Shown here: positions 62,386 to 64,000 of the stretch, piece after piece
Layout: every line of letters starts with the position of its first letter
Position numbering within the stretch: the stretch's first letter is position 1
Assembly (NCBI GenBank): GCA_016703425.1
Contig: JADJCA010000016.1
Coordinates: 62,001-126,000 of the forward strand
Source: Myxococcales bacterium
GTDB lineage: Bacteria > Myxococcota_A > Polyangia > Polyangiales > Polyangiaceae
Length of the DNA stretch: 64,000 bases
Direction: 5' to 3'
Notes under the pieces: model-generated
The model's database searches: none
What the model saw: only the letters and a program-made list of their open reading frames with translations
Told to the model about the DNA's origin: nothing
Program-made: the position numbers and the translations under genes

Positions 62386-64000
62386 TCAGCCGTCGGTCGT
62401 TGTGGTCGGGCGCATCGTCTCGTGCGCTTGGTCGGGGACTAACTGCCTGAGCTGCCACGCCTGAAGGCGCATCTGCTCATCGGCCGCGTGATAGGAGCCG
62501 CGCAGGTACCCGATGACAACGGCCGGGAAGAGAATCATCGCCAAGACGGCCGCGTACAGGTACGCCGTCGTCATGGTCTCGGGGAAGTCGATGACCGGCG
62601 AGCGAATGAAGATGCCGCCGTTCGCGTATTGAACGACGTCGGGGAAGAGCCCCAGCATTTCGCCGAACACGCTGAAGGTCCACGCGAGCGCCGCGAGGCT
62701 AAGGATGACCGCACGTAGCCACCCGTAGCGGACCATGGCGTAGAGCGATGCGTGCATCGTCAAGAAGCTCGGCACCATCAAGTGAGGACCATAGACGCCG
62801 GTGACCCAAAGGCTGGCGCCGACGCCAAAGAGAAACGTGACGAACAGCGGCACGTAGCTCGGGCGCAGGATCGTCACGATGCTGCCGACGAGCGCCCCGC
62901 CCCAGAGCGTGTGGGCCGCCAAGAAGATCTTCCAGTCGTGAACCCCAAGCGCCGCCGTAAAGACGGCGTTGACGGAGATGTAGCCGTAGACGATGCCCCC
63001 AGCGATGCCAGCGCGCCGGAGGTGCTTGCGCCACATAGCCGCCTGCTCGGCGAGAACCTCCGGTGGCACGTGGCGGGGCGGGTTGGTGAGCAAGCCAACG
63101 AGCGTTCGCAGGGCGGTGCGATTCTCCGGGTCGAGGGCCAGCGCTTTGCCAACCTCCCGGAGCGCATGGGCACGACGCGTCCTCTCGTCCGACGATTCAC
63201 CGACGATCGCGTTGGCCGAGTCGGCCGCGATGATTCGTTCGAGCTCCGCCTGCGCTTCCTCGGCGTGCTTCTTGGAGCTCGCCTTGCGGCCCTCAAGATC
63301 ACGATCACCGTCAAGGTACGCTTCGATGCGCTCGTGCAGCTCTCGCGCCGTCTGGATGCGCTCGCCGGGGCTGCGACGCGTCGCCGCCACGCAAAGGTCC
63401 TCGAGCTCCGGCGGCACCTCGACCTCGGGCGCGCGCTTGCTCGGCCGCGCGTCGATTCCTTCGACGATGCGCCAAAGCACCTCGTATTCGGTCCCGCGGC
63501 CGTGGAGCACCTGCAGCGTCAAGAGCTCGAAGAGGACCGCGCCAAGCGCGTAGACGTCGGAGCGACCGTCCACCTCGACGCCCATAGCCTGCTCCGGCGA
63601 CATCGTGCGGAGGGTGCCGAGGATCGAGCCACTCATGGTGTGCTGGCTCAAGGTCGACACTTGGAGCTCGTCGACGGAGGGCAACTGATCACGCACCGGC
63701 GCGACATCGCCTACCTTCGCGATGCCCCAGTCGAGCAGGTACACTTCGCCGTATTGGCCCAGCATGATGTTGCCGGGCTTGATGTCGCGGTGAACGACGC
63801 CCCGCTCGTGGGCGTACTGGGCCGCCAGGCACACCTGGCTCCAGGCGGAGAGGAGTCGTCGCCGCGTGTACCGCTGCACCGTCGCCGGGTCGCGCTTGAC
63901 GAGCCGCTCGATGATGTCCGTCAGCGTGTCGCCGCGAACGCGCTTCATCGTGAAGAACGGCAGCCCATCGGGCCTGACCCCGATGTCGTAGACGGGCACG
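62386..64000 (-). CDS. Ser/Thr protein kinase with polytopic membrane domain, 5' part missing
   Basis: At least 537 aa read; the N-lobe runs off the right edge. The kinase C-lobe has GVVHRDIKPGNIMLGQYGEVYLLDWGIAKVGD (DWG instead of DFG) and LGTLRTMSPEQAMGVEVDGRSDVYALGAVLFELLT. A helical, TPR-like linker with AEEAQAELERIIAADSAN and ALREVGKALALDPENRTALRTL follows. At least six membrane segments come next (IAGGIVYGYISVNAVFTAALGVH, LWGGALVGSIVTIL, LFVTFLFGVGASLWVTGV, ...AYLYAAVLAMILFPAVVIGYLRG). The layout is that of the large membrane-embedded kinases of myxobacteria. Convergent with the ketosynthase gene. Confidence 0.88.
   Translation of the reverse strand, partial: VPVYDIGVRPDGLPFFTMKRVRGDTLTDIIERLVKRDPATVQRYTRRRLLSAWSQVCLAAQYAHERGVVHRDIKPGNIMLGQYGEVYLLDWGIAKVGDVAPVRDQLPSVDELQVSTLSQHTMSGSILGTLRTMSPEQAMGVEVDGRSDVYALGAVLFELLTLQVLHGRGTEYEVLWRIVEGIDARPSKRAPEVEVPPELEDLCVAATRRSPGERIQTARELHERIEAYLDGDRDLEGRKASSKKHAEEAQAELERIIAADSANAIVGESSDERTRRAHALREVGKALALDPENRTALRTLVGLLTNPPRHVPPEVLAEQAAMWRKHLRRAGIAGGIVYGYISVNAVFTAALGVHDWKIFLAAHTLWGGALVGSIVTILRPSYVPLFVTFLFGVGASLWVTGVYGPHLMVPSFLTMHASLYAMVRYGWLRAVILSLAALAWTFSVFGEMLGLFPDVVQYANGGIFIRSPVIDFPETMTTAYLYAAVLAMILFPAVVIGYLRGSYHAADEQMRLQAWQLRQLVPDQAHETMRPTTTTDG

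Overview
This is a G+C-rich stretch of bacterial chromosome, densely coding on both strands, with frequent GTG starts and 3- to 14-bp gene overlaps. The content points to a myxobacterium (Myxococcota, probably Polyangiales). It has four eukaryotic-type Ser/Thr kinases, two tandem FHA proteins, PilZ-like domains, a roadblock/LC7 protein, a tolQRAB cluster and many small alanine-rich lipoproteins. The placement is inference; there is no 16S gene here.

Layout. 0-5.7 kb: a lipoprotein running off the left edge, an M20 peptidase, argC-argB, a 5'-3' exonuclease-like protein, a glutathione peroxidase with a shifted C-terminus and a DUF1993 protein. 5.7-9.2 kb: minus-strand operon deoC - aldehyde dehydrogenase (frameshifted at its catalytic cysteine) - truncated second aldehyde dehydrogenase. 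9.3-11.7 kb: a thioredoxin-like protein next to a ferredoxin:thioredoxin reductase catalytic subunit, rpsU with a clear terminator, a lipoprotein and tRNA-Leu(CAA). 11.8-16.7 kb: a Ser/Thr kinase, a secreted lipoprotein, an extreme poly-C/poly-G tract and ppx/gppA. 16.8-22.6 kb: a DUF4159 / von Willebrand A / HEAT-repeat surface module interrupted by a palindromic intergenic repeat. 22.6-28.4 kb: a PTPS-III-like pterin enzyme, a DciA-like protein, two FHA paralogues, a NifU-domain protein, secreted proteins and map.

28.4-35.9 kb: recN with a possible LexA site, a Fic-fold protein with a degraded active site, a large alanine/proline-rich membrane protein, a TerB-like protein, a receiver protein and a degenerate GHKL protein. 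35.9-40.7 kb: an aconitase-family protein without the iron-sulfur cysteines, a roadblock protein, aroQ, accB and accC. 40.7-44.5 kb: tolQ-tolR-tolA-tolB with a small membrane protein where pal would be expected. 44.6-51.9 kb: a lipoprotein, a rhomboid-like protein lacking its serine, a PilZ-kinase fusion, pyrB-murI and another kinase. 52-64 kb: hom, lon (own terminator, possible heat-shock promoter), a TfoX-like protein, a DUF1015 protein, purD, a PilZ-like protein, an unusual ketosynthase and a kinase with a polytopic membrane domain that runs off the right edge.

Most genes are housekeeping or regulatory. I see no transposase, integrase, prophage, CRISPR array or classical defence island. 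The most unusual elements are the catalytically degenerate relatives of known enzymes (aconitase, Fic, rhomboid, GHKL, short ALDH), the palindromic repeat at 17.6-17.9 kb with a shortened relative in front of accB, and two single-base frameshifts within 3 kb. Those frameshifts may be sequence errors.
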